DNA of 35,493 nt from positions 1-35,493 of the forward strand of contig CAIKGD010000068.1 in NCBI GenBank assembly GCA_903826865.1, written 5' to 3'. Positions 16,718 to 26,800 of this stretch are shown piece by piece. The position numbers and the translations under genes are program-made. Origin of the DNA: an uncultured Verrucomicrobiota bacterium. GTDB taxonomy: Bacteria > Verrucomicrobiota > Kiritimatiellia > Kiritimatiellales > Tichowtungiaceae. The first letter of the stretch is position 1. Every line of letters begins with the position of its first letter. The notes beneath the pieces were generated by a model, which ran no database searches, was not told where the DNA came from, and saw only the letters and a program-made list of their open reading frames with translations.

Positions 16718-17926
16718 ATGAGCATCGTTTGTAAAAGTCCTGAAATGGGGTTTGAGCTTCCCGAACCGGTCTGTACGCCGCACGGTACCCGTCTGGAAGT
16801 GATTCGCGATTTCGAAGAGCTGCAAAAGCATGCGGACGCGTGGAACCGGCTGGTTACAGAGACCGGACAGCGCCCGGAGATGTCTCATGCATGGGTCGCC
16901 ACCCATCTTGAAACCCGTCTGAACCCCGGTGACAGCTGGTTTTGTCTGCTGGCCTATGATGATCAGCAGCTCACCGGTGTACTGCCTGTTGTCACCGTTC
17001 CGCGCCGCTGGCCGGGCCGGAAGAAATGCCTGCGGTTTGAAACACCGTACGACATTTTTATGACCGGTGCGGTTGAAGCCCTGATGCGCCGGGGCTGTGA
17101 AGAAAATGTGTTTCCGCTTTTTCTAAAATACCTGTGGAGTATCCCCTGCGATTGCTGCTGCCTGCGTATCCGCGGCCTGCCGTGTATACGGCTGCCGGAT
17201 TTGCTCAGCAGGCGTTTCTGCCGCGGCAGCCGTCCGGTAACCGACACAGATGGCAGCGAAAGTTTTATTGAAGTGCAGGGCAGCGCGGAAAACTACCTCA
17301 GCACACTTTCTAAAAAGTTCTTCACCAACTATCGCCGAGTCGGACGGCGCATTCAGGAGCAGCCCGAGGTCCGTTTCCGTTTTGAAACCGGCAATGCGGA
17401 GATCAATACTGAAAAATTCATGGACATTGAACATCAGAGCTGGAAGGCGCAGCGCAAAACCTCCATCCGCTCCGATGAATCGTATATAAAATTTTTCCGC
17501 CTGCTGACAAAACGTCTGGAAGCGCAAGGCTGGCTGCGCTGGGCCTTTCTTGATATCGCCGGCGAACCTGTCGCCGGACAATTCATGGCGCAGAGCGGTG
17601 ATACACTGTATGTCGTCAAAATCGGCTATAACGAAAAATTCTCGAAGCTGTCGCCCGGTTCGGTGCTTTTCGGGCATGTCATCGAGAAGACTTTTGAGTC
17701 CGGCGGGGCAAAGGAACTTAACTTTATGTCCGGTTATTCGTGGCTGAATGATTGGAATGTCCAGATACGTCCGATCGCTAATATTGCCTTTTTCCCGGCC
17801 AGCGCCCGTCGCTGGGGACTTTGCAAACAGCCGCTGCAGCTGCGCTCGCTGATCAACCGGAATCCGAAGCTGAAGAAAGTCGTTGAAGGTTTTTCCGACC
17901 GCCTGCTCAACAGGGCGGACGCATAA
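16718..17926 (+). CDS. BcsL/CelD-type GNAT acetyltransferase (FemAB-like)
   Basis: This 402-residue protein resembles the BcsL/CelD group of double-GNAT-fold acyltransferases linked to exopolysaccharide or cell-envelope modification. Typical parts are the N-terminal HADAWNRLVTETGQRPEMSH then AWV, LLAYDDQQLTGVLPVVTVPR, the central LSKKFFTNYRRVGRRIQEQ, and the late LDIAGEPVAGQFMAQSGDTL then YVVKIGYNEKFSKLSPGSVL. Unusual is the cysteine cluster CDCCCLRIRGLPC near residue 143. Substrate unknown. The gene is convergent with a paralogue at 17958-19142 (31 bases between the stops). Confidence 0.75.
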   Translation: MSIVCKSPEMGFELPEPVCTPHGTRLEVIRDFEELQKHADAWNRLVTETGQRPEMSHAWVATHLETRLNPGDSWFCLLAYDDQQLTGVLPVVTVPRRWPGRKKCLRFETPYDIFMTGAVEALMRRGCEENVFPLFLKYLWSIPCDCCCLRIRGLPCIRLPDLLSRRFCRGSRPVTDTDGSESFIEVQGSAENYLSTLSKKFFTNYRRVGRRIQEQPEVRFRFETGNAEINTEKFMDIEHQSWKAQRKTSIRSDESYIKFFRLLTKRLEAQGWLRWAFLDIAGEPVAGQFMAQSGDTLYVVKIGYNEKFSKLSPGSVLFGHVIEKTFESGGAKELNFMSGYSWLNDWNVQIRPIANIAFFPASARRWGLCKQPLQLRSLINRNPKLKKVVEGFSDRLLNRADA

Positions 17927-17957
17927 AATTCAAAAGATTGGAAACTTCGTAAAACGG

Positions 17958-19142
17958 TTATCGCTCCGTATCGAATTTATGAACCTTTCCGGACTGAATA
18001 ATCAGTGTTAACAGGTTCGAGAAAACAGGAATTTTTGGAAAAACAATCAGATGATAAAGGGGCCTTCTCTGAACATTCCATTTTGACAATTCCGGCGGGC
18101 CGGATACCAGATTCACTTCATCAAATTCTCCCGAATCAAAGGCCGCCTGAATCACTTTGAGCATCAGCAGATTGCCCGGAGAACATGCGATATACTCGGC
18201 ATCGTAGCCCATTTTCAGAATGTAAAGGGTGCGGGTATTCCGCATGGCATAGTGTGCGGCGATGGTTTTATCGCCGCTTTCCAGAAAACTGAAGGCCATC
18301 AAATCTTGTCTGGAAAGGCCCTCCGCCGCGGCTTCAAATGTTACAGCGCTGCTCGGATAGTCTTTGATAGAAGAGCTTTTCTGCCCCTTCCAGTTCCGGT
18401 TTTCGACATCCAGAAAACGACCGGTGTTTTCCTGCGCGGAACGGGTATTTTCACAGAAGACAAAGCGGGACTCCGGAACTTTTTCCAGCTCGCGGAAGGC
18501 TCTTTTCAGGTTTTGCCGGAATTTTGCGGACAGGCCTGAAAAATATTCTTCTCCTTTTCCTGCCACCGGGATGAAAGCCTCAAATCCGGCCGGTTTTTGC
18601 ACCACAGACATTCTGTGTTTTTTACCGGCGAAATATTTCATAGAGGCATAATGCTCCGGAATGTGCTTAAGGCTGAGGTACGGGGAAACCGCCGGGATGT
18701 GATTCAGGTAATCCAAAAAAACACCAAAAATATCCTCCCGGCCGGGAAGCGTCAGGCAGTCTGTTCCGCTGGTGTGCGCAAAATGGTTCGGCAGTTTAAA
18801 CAGTTGCAACGAATGTGTCATGAAACGGTACGAGTACCCGGCTACTAATGGCAGAATCCCGATTACCCGGTCGTTTTCATAGGCGAACAGGCATAGCCAC
18901 TTTTCCGGCGGATTGACCAGGTTTTCAAAAAACGCGCTCATCCACGGGTAGGAAAGAAGCGGCGACAGCCGGTCTGCCTTTCTAAACAGTTCATTCCAGT
19001 CGTTCGCATGGTCCGTTAGCTCATCGAAGGTTCTCACATCCGCCAGCCGGATGCCTGCCGGCGGTTTGTATTCCCAGTGGTCGGGCAATCCGTACTGCTT
19101 TGATATAACCCGCGACAGAATTTTTTTTATGTGCTGTTTCAT
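17958..19142 (-). CDS. second BcsL/CelD-type GNAT acetyltransferase
   Basis: This 394-residue protein has the same architecture as its tail-to-tail neighbour: DHANDWNELFRKADRLSPLL then SYPWM, LCLFAYENDRVIGILPLVAG, LSAKFRQNLKRAFRELEKVP, and FLESGDKTIAAHYAMRNTRT then LYILKMGYDAEYIACSPGNL. The two are clear but well-diverged paralogues. I chose ATG 19142 (MKQHIKKIL); a longer frame from GTG 19265 adds 41 residues without family character, and neither start has a strong ribosome binding site. It lies 160 bases downstream of the MFS gene on the same strand. Confidence 0.72.
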   Translation of the reverse strand: MKQHIKKILSRVISKQYGLPDHWEYKPPAGIRLADVRTFDELTDHANDWNELFRKADRLSPLLSYPWMSAFFENLVNPPEKWLCLFAYENDRVIGILPLVAGYSYRFMTHSLQLFKLPNHFAHTSGTDCLTLPGREDIFGVFLDYLNHIPAVSPYLSLKHIPEHYASMKYFAGKKHRMSVVQKPAGFEAFIPVAGKGEEYFSGLSAKFRQNLKRAFRELEKVPESRFVFCENTRSAQENTGRFLDVENRNWKGQKSSSIKDYPSSAVTFEAAAEGLSRQDLMAFSFLESGDKTIAAHYAMRNTRTLYILKMGYDAEYIACSPGNLLMLKVIQAAFDSGEFDEVNLVSGPPELSKWNVQRRPLYHLIVFPKIPVFSNLLTLIIQSGKVHKFDTER

Positions 19143-19302
19143 ACAGTTTAACGGCAAAAGCTTCTTAATACGATTATCCGGACTCGTATAACAATTCGAA
19201 AACCTGATTGTTAGCGGTAAAATGGCGAAAAGACCATTAAAAACAGGCTGGTCTATATGGCACACACGGATGCAAAAACATCAATGGTTTATGCGTGATA
19301 CG

Positions 19303-20733
19303 CTATTTTTCCTGACTGTTTGACGGCGCGTAGCGCCTGATAAATTCGCCGGCCTGTCCGAAAAGAGGCTGTCCGACGCCCAGCCGCCACAGGATGCGCA
19401 TAGTGGAAATCGGCTCAGCGGCACGCACTTCACGGAACTGCGGCAGCATGACCCATGCGGCGAGTGCCCGGGCGATGCTGGAGACAATAAATACGACGGG
19501 CAGCGACGAAATAAGCGTTACCTGAATCGTTCCCAGTTTGAATGCAGCCGGAGCATGTTCAGCGATGGTCGCGCCGATCAGCATTCCGCCGGCTACCGAA
19601 AAAAGACCGTTAATTACATTGTAGTAACTGAACGCCCGGGCGCGTTTTATCGGAGTGACCGCATCATAGACAAAGTTGGATGCCGCCAGATTGAAGCCCG
19701 ACCAGGTCGCGCCCGAAACCACCTGGGCCAGAAGCAGCACAAGATAATTGGTTGAGAAAATCCAGAACAGCGGCAGCACGGGCAGAAGACAGCTGGTGGC
19801 CACCAGTATGGCGCGGTTGCCGTGCCGGTCGCTGAGTGCGCCCCACCAGCGTACGAACAGCGTCTGTGACAACAGGAAGGCAACCATATTGACCGTGAAA
19901 TGGAGATATGACCAGTGCATATCCCGGAGCATGTAAACGGCGAAAAAGGGCGAGGCGATCTGGGTGGTTCCATTCATCAGAGCGACCGTAAAGGTGAATT
20001 TAGCGAAATTGGATTTGGGTGTGGCCCGCACAAAATCCAAAAACGAGAAATAGGCTTTTTCCTGAGTTTTCTGTAACGGCGTGTCATAATGCCGTCGCAT
20101 GAAGAATATGCTGATAAAACGGGCCAGACAGGCGGTCCCGAATAAAAATCCGAATCCGGTGACCGGGTGCCCTGAGATTTCCCATTGATTGATGATGGCG
20201 CCGGCCAGCAGCATGGACGTCAGCATGGTGTACATGGCAATGCGCGTCCGGTTTGAAAAATAACGGCCGCGGTCTGCCGGACCAACTACATCTCCCATCA
20301 GACTCATCCACGAGGGAACCGCTAATCCGGAAAAGAAAAAGCAAACCGTTACAGCGGTCAGCAGCACCGGTATGCCGCCTGCCGGAAGCAAAACGGGCAG
20401 AATGAAAAGAGGCAGATAGGAGGCTGCCTGCACGGCAAAACCGGTCAGAATGATCGGCAGGCGGCGGCCAACCCGGTCGAGCAGGGCAGAGCCCGTAAGC
20501 TGAGCCAGCGCGGCAATCAGAACCGGTCCGGTGCCGACAAACGCCATGGCAAGATTGCCGGCATTCAGAAAAAGGGCAAACGGGGCGATATAGGTTTCTC
20601 CGAAACCCCACAGCACAGCCCATAACGAACCCTCCCAGATGGACAGGCGCTGTGTTCTGCGGTTCAAAATGAGAGGGTCTGAAGATTCTGCCGGGGCGGT
20701 CAGGTCGCGGACGGTAGCGAAAAAGCGTTTCAT
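19303..20733 (-). CDS. MFS transporter
   Basis: This 476-residue inner-membrane protein shows about 12 hydrophobic segments. A major-facilitator type loop is visible: DRVGRRLP between helices 2 and 3, and in the second half [11 protein letters not shown], the same motif repeated, as expected of the duplicated MFS fold. Substrate cannot be told. The ATG overlaps the pyrG stop (ATGA at 20730-20733), so the two genes are translationally coupled. A longer start at 20835 lies inside pyrG and was rejected. No operon partner suggests what is transported. Confidence 0.8.
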   Translation of the reverse strand: MKRFFATVRDLTAPAESSDPLILNRRTQRLSIWEGSLWAVLWGFGETYIAPFALFLNAGNLAMAFVGTGPVLIAALAQLTGSALLDRVGRRLPIILTGFAVQAASYLPLFILPVLLPAGGIPVLLTAVTVCFFFSGLAVPSWMSLMGDVVGPADRGRYFSNRTRIAMYTMLTSMLLAGAIINQWEISGHPVTGFGFLFGTACLARFISIFFMRRHYDTPLQKTQEKAYFSFLDFVRATPKSNFAKFTFTVALMNGTTQIASPFFAVYMLRDMHWSYLHFTVNMVAFLLSQTLFVRWWGALSDRHGNRAILVATSCLLPVLPLFWIFSTNYLVLLLAQVVSGATWSGFNLAASNFVYDAVTPIKRARAFSYYNVINGLFSVAGGMLIGATIAEHAPAAFKLGTIQVTLISSLPVVFIVSSIARALAAWVMLPQFREVRAAEPISTMRILWRLGVGQPLFGQAGEFIRRYAPSNSQEK

Positions 20734-22337
20734 AGACTGTTCTTGATGGCGGCGGCGACAAAGTCGCGGAAGAGCGGGTGCGGAAGCACCGGCTGGCTTT
20801 TCAGTTCCGGATGCGCTTGTGTGGCGACGTACCACGGGTGATCCGGCAGCTCAATCATTTCAACGACGCCGATGTCGGGGTTGATACCGGAAATGATCAG
20901 ACCGTTTTTCTCAAGCTGCTCGCGGTAGTGGTTGTTGACTTCGTAGCGGTGACGGTGGCGCTCGGAGATTTTCTTCTCGCCGTAGGCCGCCAGCGCTTTG
21001 GTGCCTTTTTCAAGAACACAAGGGCAGGCGCCGAGGCGCATGGTGCCGCCTTTCTGGGTTACGGCGCGCTGTTCCTCAAGCAGACAGACGACCGGATCTT
21101 CGGTTTTAACGCCGCGCTCTTCGTCGAATTCGGTGCTGTTTGCACCGGCCAGTCCGCAAACATTACGGGCGAATTCGATCACCGCGCATTGCAGTCCGAG
21201 GCAGATGCCGAGGAAAGGAATTTTGTTTTCGCGGGCGTACTGCGCCGCACGGATTTTACCTTCCATACCGCGCGAGCCGAATCCCCCGGGGATCAGAATG
21301 CCGGCAACGGTTTTTAGAATTTCAGGGTTTGTTTCGATCTCTTCCGCGTTGAATTTGACAATCTCCACTTCGTATTCTGCGGCGTAGCCGCCGTGGTAGA
21401 GTGCTTCGTAGATGGATTTGTAAGCATCCTGCAGTTCAGAGTATTTTCCGACCACGCCGATCCGGACTTTGCCTTGCGGATTTTTTATGATGGAAATGAG
21501 CTTCTGCCAGTCTTTCAGCGGGCGGGTGGGGCGCGCGATGCGGAAATGGTTGAGAATCAGTTCATCGACACCCTGTTCGGCCAGCACCAGCGGAATTTCG
21601 TAGATGGAGGTTTCGACATCTTTTTCGACAATGACGCACTCTTTGGGCACGTTGCAGAACATAGCCAGTTTGTCGATGTGTTCCTCGGTCAGATCCACTT
21701 CGGTGCGGCAGACGATAACATGCGGCAGAATGCCGATTTCGCGCAGTTTGGCGACGCTCTGCTGGGTGGGTTTTGTTTTTACTTCACCGGCGGCCCGGAT
21801 ATAGGGAACGTAGGTGAGGTGAATGTACATGGAGTTGTCGCGTCCGACTTCCGCGCCGAGCTGGCGCAGCGCTTCAAGAAAGATGAGCCCCTCGATGTCA
21901 CCGACGGTACCGCCGAGTTCGATCACAATTACATCGGGATTTTCAGCTTCAAGCTGGCGGATTTTAAATTTAATTTCGTTGGAGATATGCGGAATCATCT
22001 GAACGGTTCCGCCGAGGTAGTCGCCGCGCCGTTCTTTGTGGAGCACATCCCAGTAAATACGGCCTGCCGTGATGTTGCTCTTCTGCGAGGTGGGCTGGCC
22101 GGTGTAGCGCTCGTAGTGGCCGAGGTCGAGGTCGGTTTCCGCGCCGTCGTCGGTGACATACACCTCGCCGTGCTGATAAGGGCTCATGGTACCGGGGTCA
22201 ACGTTGAGATAGGGGTCGAGTTTCAGCATGCGGATGTTAAGCCCGCGGTTGATAAGAAGGCGTCCGATGGATGCGGCGGTGATGCCTTTGCCTAGTGATG
22301 AAACGACGCCGCCCGTTACGATAAGATATTTGGCCAT
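20730..22337 (-). CDS. pyrG: CTP synthase
   Basis: CTP synthase (535 aa) aminates UTP to CTP using glutamine. The synthase domain opens [20 protein letters not shown] then AASIGRLL (P-loop) and continues [20 protein letters not shown] then [16 protein letters not shown]. The C-terminal class I glutamine amidotransferase has the catalytic Cys in FLGICLGLQ and the His/Glu pair in THAHPE-like [15 protein letters not shown] 22337 gives the standard N-terminus; a longer frame from 22424 adds 29 unrelated residues. Confidence 0.96.
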   Translation of the reverse strand: MAKYLIVTGGVVSSLGKGITAASIGRLLINRGLNIRMLKLDPYLNVDPGTMSPYQHGEVYVTDDGAETDLDLGHYERYTGQPTSQKSNITAGRIYWDVLHKERRGDYLGGTVQMIPHISNEIKFKIRQLEAENPDVIVIELGGTVGDIEGLIFLEALRQLGAEVGRDNSMYIHLTYVPYIRAAGEVKTKPTQQSVAKLREIGILPHVIVCRTEVDLTEEHIDKLAMFCNVPKECVIVEKDVETSIYEIPLVLAEQGVDELILNHFRIARPTRPLKDWQKLISIIKNPQGKVRIGVVGKYSELQDAYKSIYEALYHGGYAAEYEVEIVKFNAEEIETNPEILKTVAGILIPGGFGSRGMEGKIRAAQYARENKIPFLGICLGLQCAVIEFARNVCGLAGANSTEFDEERGVKTEDPVVCLLEEQRAVTQKGGTMRLGACPCVLEKGTKALAAYGEKKISERHRHRYEVNNHYREQLEKNGLIISGINPDIGVVEMIELPDHPWYVATQAHPELKSQPVLPHPLFRDFVAAAIKNSL

Positions 22338-22462
22338 TTTCTTTCCCGTGGTCTGTTTAGATTGCTCGCTACGGGAAGGCACTTTAAGGACGGGAAGCGG
22401 GGTTGTCCAAGGAATAGTTTCCAATGTTTTGAACTTTTTTGAAAACGCCGGGAATTGCAGGG

Positions 22463-23410
22463 TCAGTCCTGCTTGCGGCGGTAGGTTTCGAGCACTTTTA
22501 TGTAGTTGGCACGCTCGAATTCACCGGGATTGGGAACCGCCCGCTGGCTCATGGTTCCTTTGAACTGCTCCACAGAGTCATATTCCTTGATCCGCATCCA
22601 TTCCTGAAGTTCTTTGATCAGCGTGCCGGCATATTCCGGCCCGTTTTTGATCAGCGCGGAAGCGGTCATAACGGCGTCCGCGCCGGCCAGCAGGTATTTG
22701 ACGACTTCCGCGCCGGTCTGCACGCCGATAGAGGCGGCCAGTGAAGCTTTAAGCTTGCCGTGCAGCATGGCGATCCAGCGCAACGGCAGGCGGATTTCCG
22801 CGGCGGTACTGAAATCAAGCGTGGCTTCGACCTCCATGGCGTCGAGGTCAAAGTCGGGCTGGTAAAAGCGGTTGAAAAGGACAAGAGCATCGGCTTCCGC
22901 ATCATCAAACTGTCCGGCCATGTTTCCCAGCGAGCTGAAGTACGGGCTGAGCTTCATGGCGACGGGAATCCGGACGGCGTTTTTGACTGCTTTGAGAATG
23001 TCGAGGTGCCGCTTTTCAATATCGGCACCGGTTTCACCGGGATCGGCGGCGACGTGGTAGATATTCAGTTCAAGTCCGGCGGCTCCGGCCTGTTCGACCT
23101 TTTTGGCATATTCGACCCAGCCCTCGCTGGTGATGCCGTTGAGGCTTCCAAGGATTGGAATCCCGGCGGTTTTTACGGCCAGAGAAAGGAGATTAAGATA
23201 GGCCTCCGGGTCAACGGTGTAGACATCCGGGAGGTAGGGGGTTTCGCTGCCGGTTTCGAGCTGTTCGGCGAAGAGAGAGAACATAACCACAGCCGCAGCA
23301 CCGGCGTCGGCGGCACTGCGAATGCTGTCAATGTTCTGACTGACTGGCGAAGAGGCGGCAATGACCGGGTTTTTAAGCTCCAGACCCATGTAGGTGGTTT
23401 TTAAATTCAC
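22463..23410 (-). CDS. dihydroorotate dehydrogenase-like flavoprotein
   Basis: This 315-residue TIM-barrel protein matches the DHODH superfamily ([61 protein letters not shown]). In true DHODH the orotate-binding segment reads N-x-SCPN after ELN. Here it is [10 protein letters not shown], so orotate is unlikely to be the substrate. The start is GTG 23410 with AGGAGG about 10 bases upstream. It is the last gene of the nifJ-rubredoxin-DHODH-like operon, suggesting a redox role with ferredoxin or rubredoxin (inference). Confidence 0.8.
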   Translation of the reverse strand: MNLKTTYMGLELKNPVIAASSPVSQNIDSIRSAADAGAAAVVMFSLFAEQLETGSETPYLPDVYTVDPEAYLNLLSLAVKTAGIPILGSLNGITSEGWVEYAKKVEQAGAAGLELNIYHVAADPGETGADIEKRHLDILKAVKNAVRIPVAMKLSPYFSSLGNMAGQFDDAEADALVLFNRFYQPDFDLDAMEVEATLDFSTAAEIRLPLRWIAMLHGKLKASLAASIGVQTGAEVVKYLLAGADAVMTASALIKNGPEYAGTLIKELQEWMRIKEYDSVEQFKGTMSQRAVPNPGEFERANYIKVLETYRRKQD

Positions 23411-23434
23411 GATCAGCTGCCTCCTGCCGGTTTT

Positions 23435-23459
23435 CGAACCGGTTTATGCAACCGGTTCG
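23435..23459 (-). other. hairpin at the end of the rubredoxin gene
   Basis: CGAACCGGTT and AACCGGTTCG (23435-23444 and 23450-23459) form a perfect 10-bp stem with a 5-base loop that includes the rubredoxin stop codon. No T-run follows on the transcribed strand, so it is more likely an RNA-processing or stability element between rubredoxin and the DHODH-like gene than a full terminator. Confidence 0.5.
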
Positions 23460-23605
23460 AAATAATCTTTACCGACGCCGCATTCAGGACAAACCCAGTC
23501 GGCCGGGAGGTCTTTAAATGCAGTGCCGGGAGCAATGCCGTTGTCCGGATCGCCGGCTGCCGGATCGTAGATATAACCGCAAGGTACGCATGTGTATTTT
23601 TGCAT
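23444..23605 (-). CDS. rubredoxin
   Basis: Rubredoxin (53 aa) is a small cytosolic one-electron carrier with a single Fe(Cys)4 site. Both ligand pairs are present: C6-x2-C9 in [10 protein letters not shown] and C39-x2-C42 in [14 protein letters not shown], along with the conserved aromatic and loop residues [18 protein letters not shown] lies upstream of the ATG. Sitting between nifJ and a flavoprotein, it may serve as their electron carrier or in oxygen defence. Confidence 0.96.
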   Translation of the reverse strand: MQKYTCVPCGYIYDPAAGDPDNGIAPGTAFKDLPADWVCPECGVGKDYFEPVA

Positions 23606-23626
23606 CGGATTCTCCTTTGTATTTAA

Positions 23627-23857
23627 TTACATGATTTTGCCGAGATTTTCCATGAACGCCATGCGGCGTTTGGCATCCTCTTCCGCCTGCTTGAAGATCG
23701 CTTCCGCTTCCTGCGGGGCGGCCTTGAGCAGCGCGCTGTAACGGCGTTCGCTGCGGATGAAGTCCTGGAAATTGCCGGTGGGCGGCTTGCTTTCCCAGGT
23801 GAAGCGTTTGCCTTCTTCGCCCGCCGGATTGTAGCGGTAGAGCGGCCAGTAACCGCA
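23627..23857 (-). pseudogene. nifJ: severed C-terminus of nifJ, in frame behind an internal TAA
   Basis: These 76 codons (CGYWPLYRYNP through NLGKIM and a TAA at 23627-23629) continue the nifJ frame without any shift. They correspond to the normal end of pyruvate:ferredoxin oxidoreductase, where the KLAV-x-CGYWPLYRYNP junction is continuous. The only interruption is the TAA at 23858-23860, where homologues usually have D/E or similar. The sequence has no further stops and still looks constrained. There is no ribosome binding site for separate translation. Confidence 0.85.
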
Positions 23858-26800
23858 TTACACCGCCAGTTTTTCTTCGACCTGAGTCTTCATCATGTCG
23901 ATGCCGTGCGCGATACACGGAGCGTAGGCGATAACGATGGACGGGCCGTTGTAGGCCGCCGCTTCCATCAGCGCTTTCTGCGTCTGCATGCGGTTGGCGC
24001 CCATCGAGATCGAGGCGACGTACACATAACCGTAGCTCATGCACATGAATCCGAGGTTCTTCTTACCGGTCCGCTTGCCGGCGGCGGCAAACTGAGCGAC
24101 CGCACCGATCGGGGTGGACTTGGACATCTGCCCGCCGGTGTTGGAATACACTTCGGTATCGAGCACCAGAATGTTGACGTTCTTGCCGGAAGCGACGACA
24201 TGGTCGAGTCCGCCGTAACCGATGTCGTAAGCCCATCCGTCACCGCCGAAGATCCAGACGCTCTTATCAGCGAAGAAATCCTGCAGTTCGGTGATCTTGG
24301 CCAGTACTTCTTTCAGCTCACCCGAAGCGGCTTTGAGCGCGCCCGGCAGGAGCATCTTGACGGCATTCTGCGCAATGACAGCCGCATCGTTGGCGGTATT
24401 ACCCGCTTCGAGCGCTTTGGTCATGGCGGCGGCGAGATCTTTGTCGACGCCGAGTTCGATGGCCCGCGCGGTTTTAATCTTGAGCATGGTGCGGTTGTTA
24501 TCCACCGCCAGGCGCATGCCGAGACCGTATTCCGCATTATCTTCGAACAGCGAGTTGCCCCAGGCCGGACCGCGGCCTTCTTTGCTCTTGCAGTAGGGAA
24601 TCGCCGGGAATGTTCCGCCGTAGATGGAGGAACAGCCGGTGGCGTTGGCGACGATCATGTGTTCGCCGCAGATCTGGCTGACCAGTTTGACGTACGGAGT
24701 TTCACCGCAACCGCCGCAGGCGCCGGAGACCTCAAACAGAGGCTTCTTGAACTGAAGACCCTTGAGAGTTGCTTCGGCGGCACCGTCAAGAACGTTATCC
24801 GGAAGCGCTTCGAAGAATTCGGCATTCTTGCGTTCGCCGGCTGCGCGTTCTTCTTCAATCGTCTTGAATTCGAGCGCTTTGGTCTTGGCCGGGCAGGTTT
24901 CAACGCAGACGCCGCAGCCGGTACAGTCTTCGATGTAAACCTGGATCTTGTATTCGAGATTCCGGTCGTTCTTGGTGTTCGATTTGATGGTGCAGAAACC
25001 TTCCGGTTTTTTCGTCAGGTCTTTCGGATCCATCTGCTTGGCGCGGACAACGGCATGAGGGCAGGCCATTACGCACTGATTGCACTGAATGCAGTTTTCT
25101 TTGACCCAGTGCGGGACGCGCGGAGCAATACCGCGTTTTTCCAGCGCGCTGGTGCCGGTCGGCAGAATACCGTCGAACGACATTTTGGAAACCGGAACGT
25201 CGTCGCCTTTCAGCAGCAGAACCGGTTCCATCACATCTTTGGCAAAACAGCCGGGGGCTTCGTTGATCAGTGCCGGGAACACATAGGACTTGGTGATTGT
25301 TGCCGGAATTTTGACCTGCTGGAGCGCGGCGCAGGCTTTGTCCACGCAGGCCCAGTTCATCTTGATGATATCTTCACCTTTCTTGGCGAAGCTCTTCTTG
25401 ATGGCGTTTTTGATCAGCTCGATCGCCTTGTCTTCCGGCAGTACGCCGGAGAGCTTGAAGAAGGCCGTCTGCATGACCGTATTGATACGGCTGCCGAGAC
25501 CGGCTTCCACCGAGATCTTCAGTGCGTCGATGTTGTAGAACTTGATCTTGCGCTGAATGATGGTTTCCTGCATCTCGCGCGTCAGGTGATTGAACACCTC
25601 GTCGCTCGGGATTTCGGAGGTCAGCAGGAAGGTACCGCCTTCCTTGATGCAGCTGAGCATATCGTAGCGTCCGATGTAGGCCGGGTTGTGGCAGGCCACA
25701 AAGTCGGCGTGCTGAATCAGGTAAGGATAGTTCACGCTGCTCTTGCCGAAGCGCAGATGCGAAACCGTGATCCCGTAGGATTTCTTCGAGTCATACACGA
25801 AGTAGCCCTGCGCCTTCAGGTCGGTATTGTCGCCGATAATCTTGATTGAGTTCTTGTTCGCGCCGACCGTACCGTCCGAGCCGAGGCCCCAGAACATGCA
25901 GTTCACCACGTCTTTGGCTTCGATGTTCATTTCCTTGCCGACTTTGAGCGACAGGTTGGTCACGTCGTCGTTGATGCCGACGGTAAAGCCGTGGAACGCT
26001 GCGCCGTCGAGGTGGTCGTAAACCGCTTTCACCATCGCCGGTGTGAATTCTTTGGAGGAAAGGCCGTAACGGCCGCCGATGATTTTGATGCCCTTGTTTT
26101 CCAGAGCGGCGGTTACGTCGAGGAACAGCGGCTCGCCGATGTTGCCCGGCTCTTTGGTGCGGTCGAGTACGGCGATCTTCTTGACCGTTTTCGGCAGGCA
26201 GCTGACGAAGGCTTTGACCGAGAAGGGGCGGAAGAGGCGAATTTTGATCAATCCGAGCTTTTCACCTTTAGCGTTCAGATGATTAATGGTCTGTTCGATC
26301 GTATCGCAGGCAGAGCCCATCGCGATAATTACTTTATCGGCATCCGGTGCACCGATGTAGTCGAACAGGTGGTACTGGCGGCCGATCTTTGCGGCCAGCT
26401 TGTTCATGTAGTCTTGCACGATTTCCGGCAGAGCATCGTAGTACTTGTTGCAGGTTTCCCGTCCCTGGAAATAAACGTCCGGGTTCTGTGCTGCGACTTT
26501 CAGCACCGGAGATTCAGGGCGCAGACCGCGCTTGCGGAAGCGCTCAACAAATTCCGGTTCCAGCATTTCCTTGATGGTGTCGTAACCGATTTCTTCAACT
26601 TTCTGCACTTCGTGCGAGGTGCGGAAACCGTCGAAGAAGTTTACGAACGGAACCTGACCTTTCAGCGTCGAAAGGTGGCTGACAATCGCGAGGTCCATCG
26701 TTTCCTGAATACCGTTGGCGGCCAGCATGGCCCAGCCGGTGTTACGGACGCTCATCACGTCGGAGTGGTCGCCGAAAATAGAGAGCGACTGTGCGGCCAG

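Noticed and set aside
21393-22295. 300-codon open frame opposite pyrG
   Set aside because: Antisense to the well-supported pyrG; no family motifs or binding site.
23858-23860. TAA as a reassigned or recoded codon in nifJ
   Set aside because: TAA ends many intact genes in the window, UAA is not the Sec or Pyl codon, and no recoding signal is visible. A mutation or sequence error is more likely.
23906-25849. Long open frame opposite nifJ (647 codons, + strand)
   Set aside because: It is the antisense shadow of a strongly conserved GC-rich gene, with low-complexity composition and no recognisable domain.
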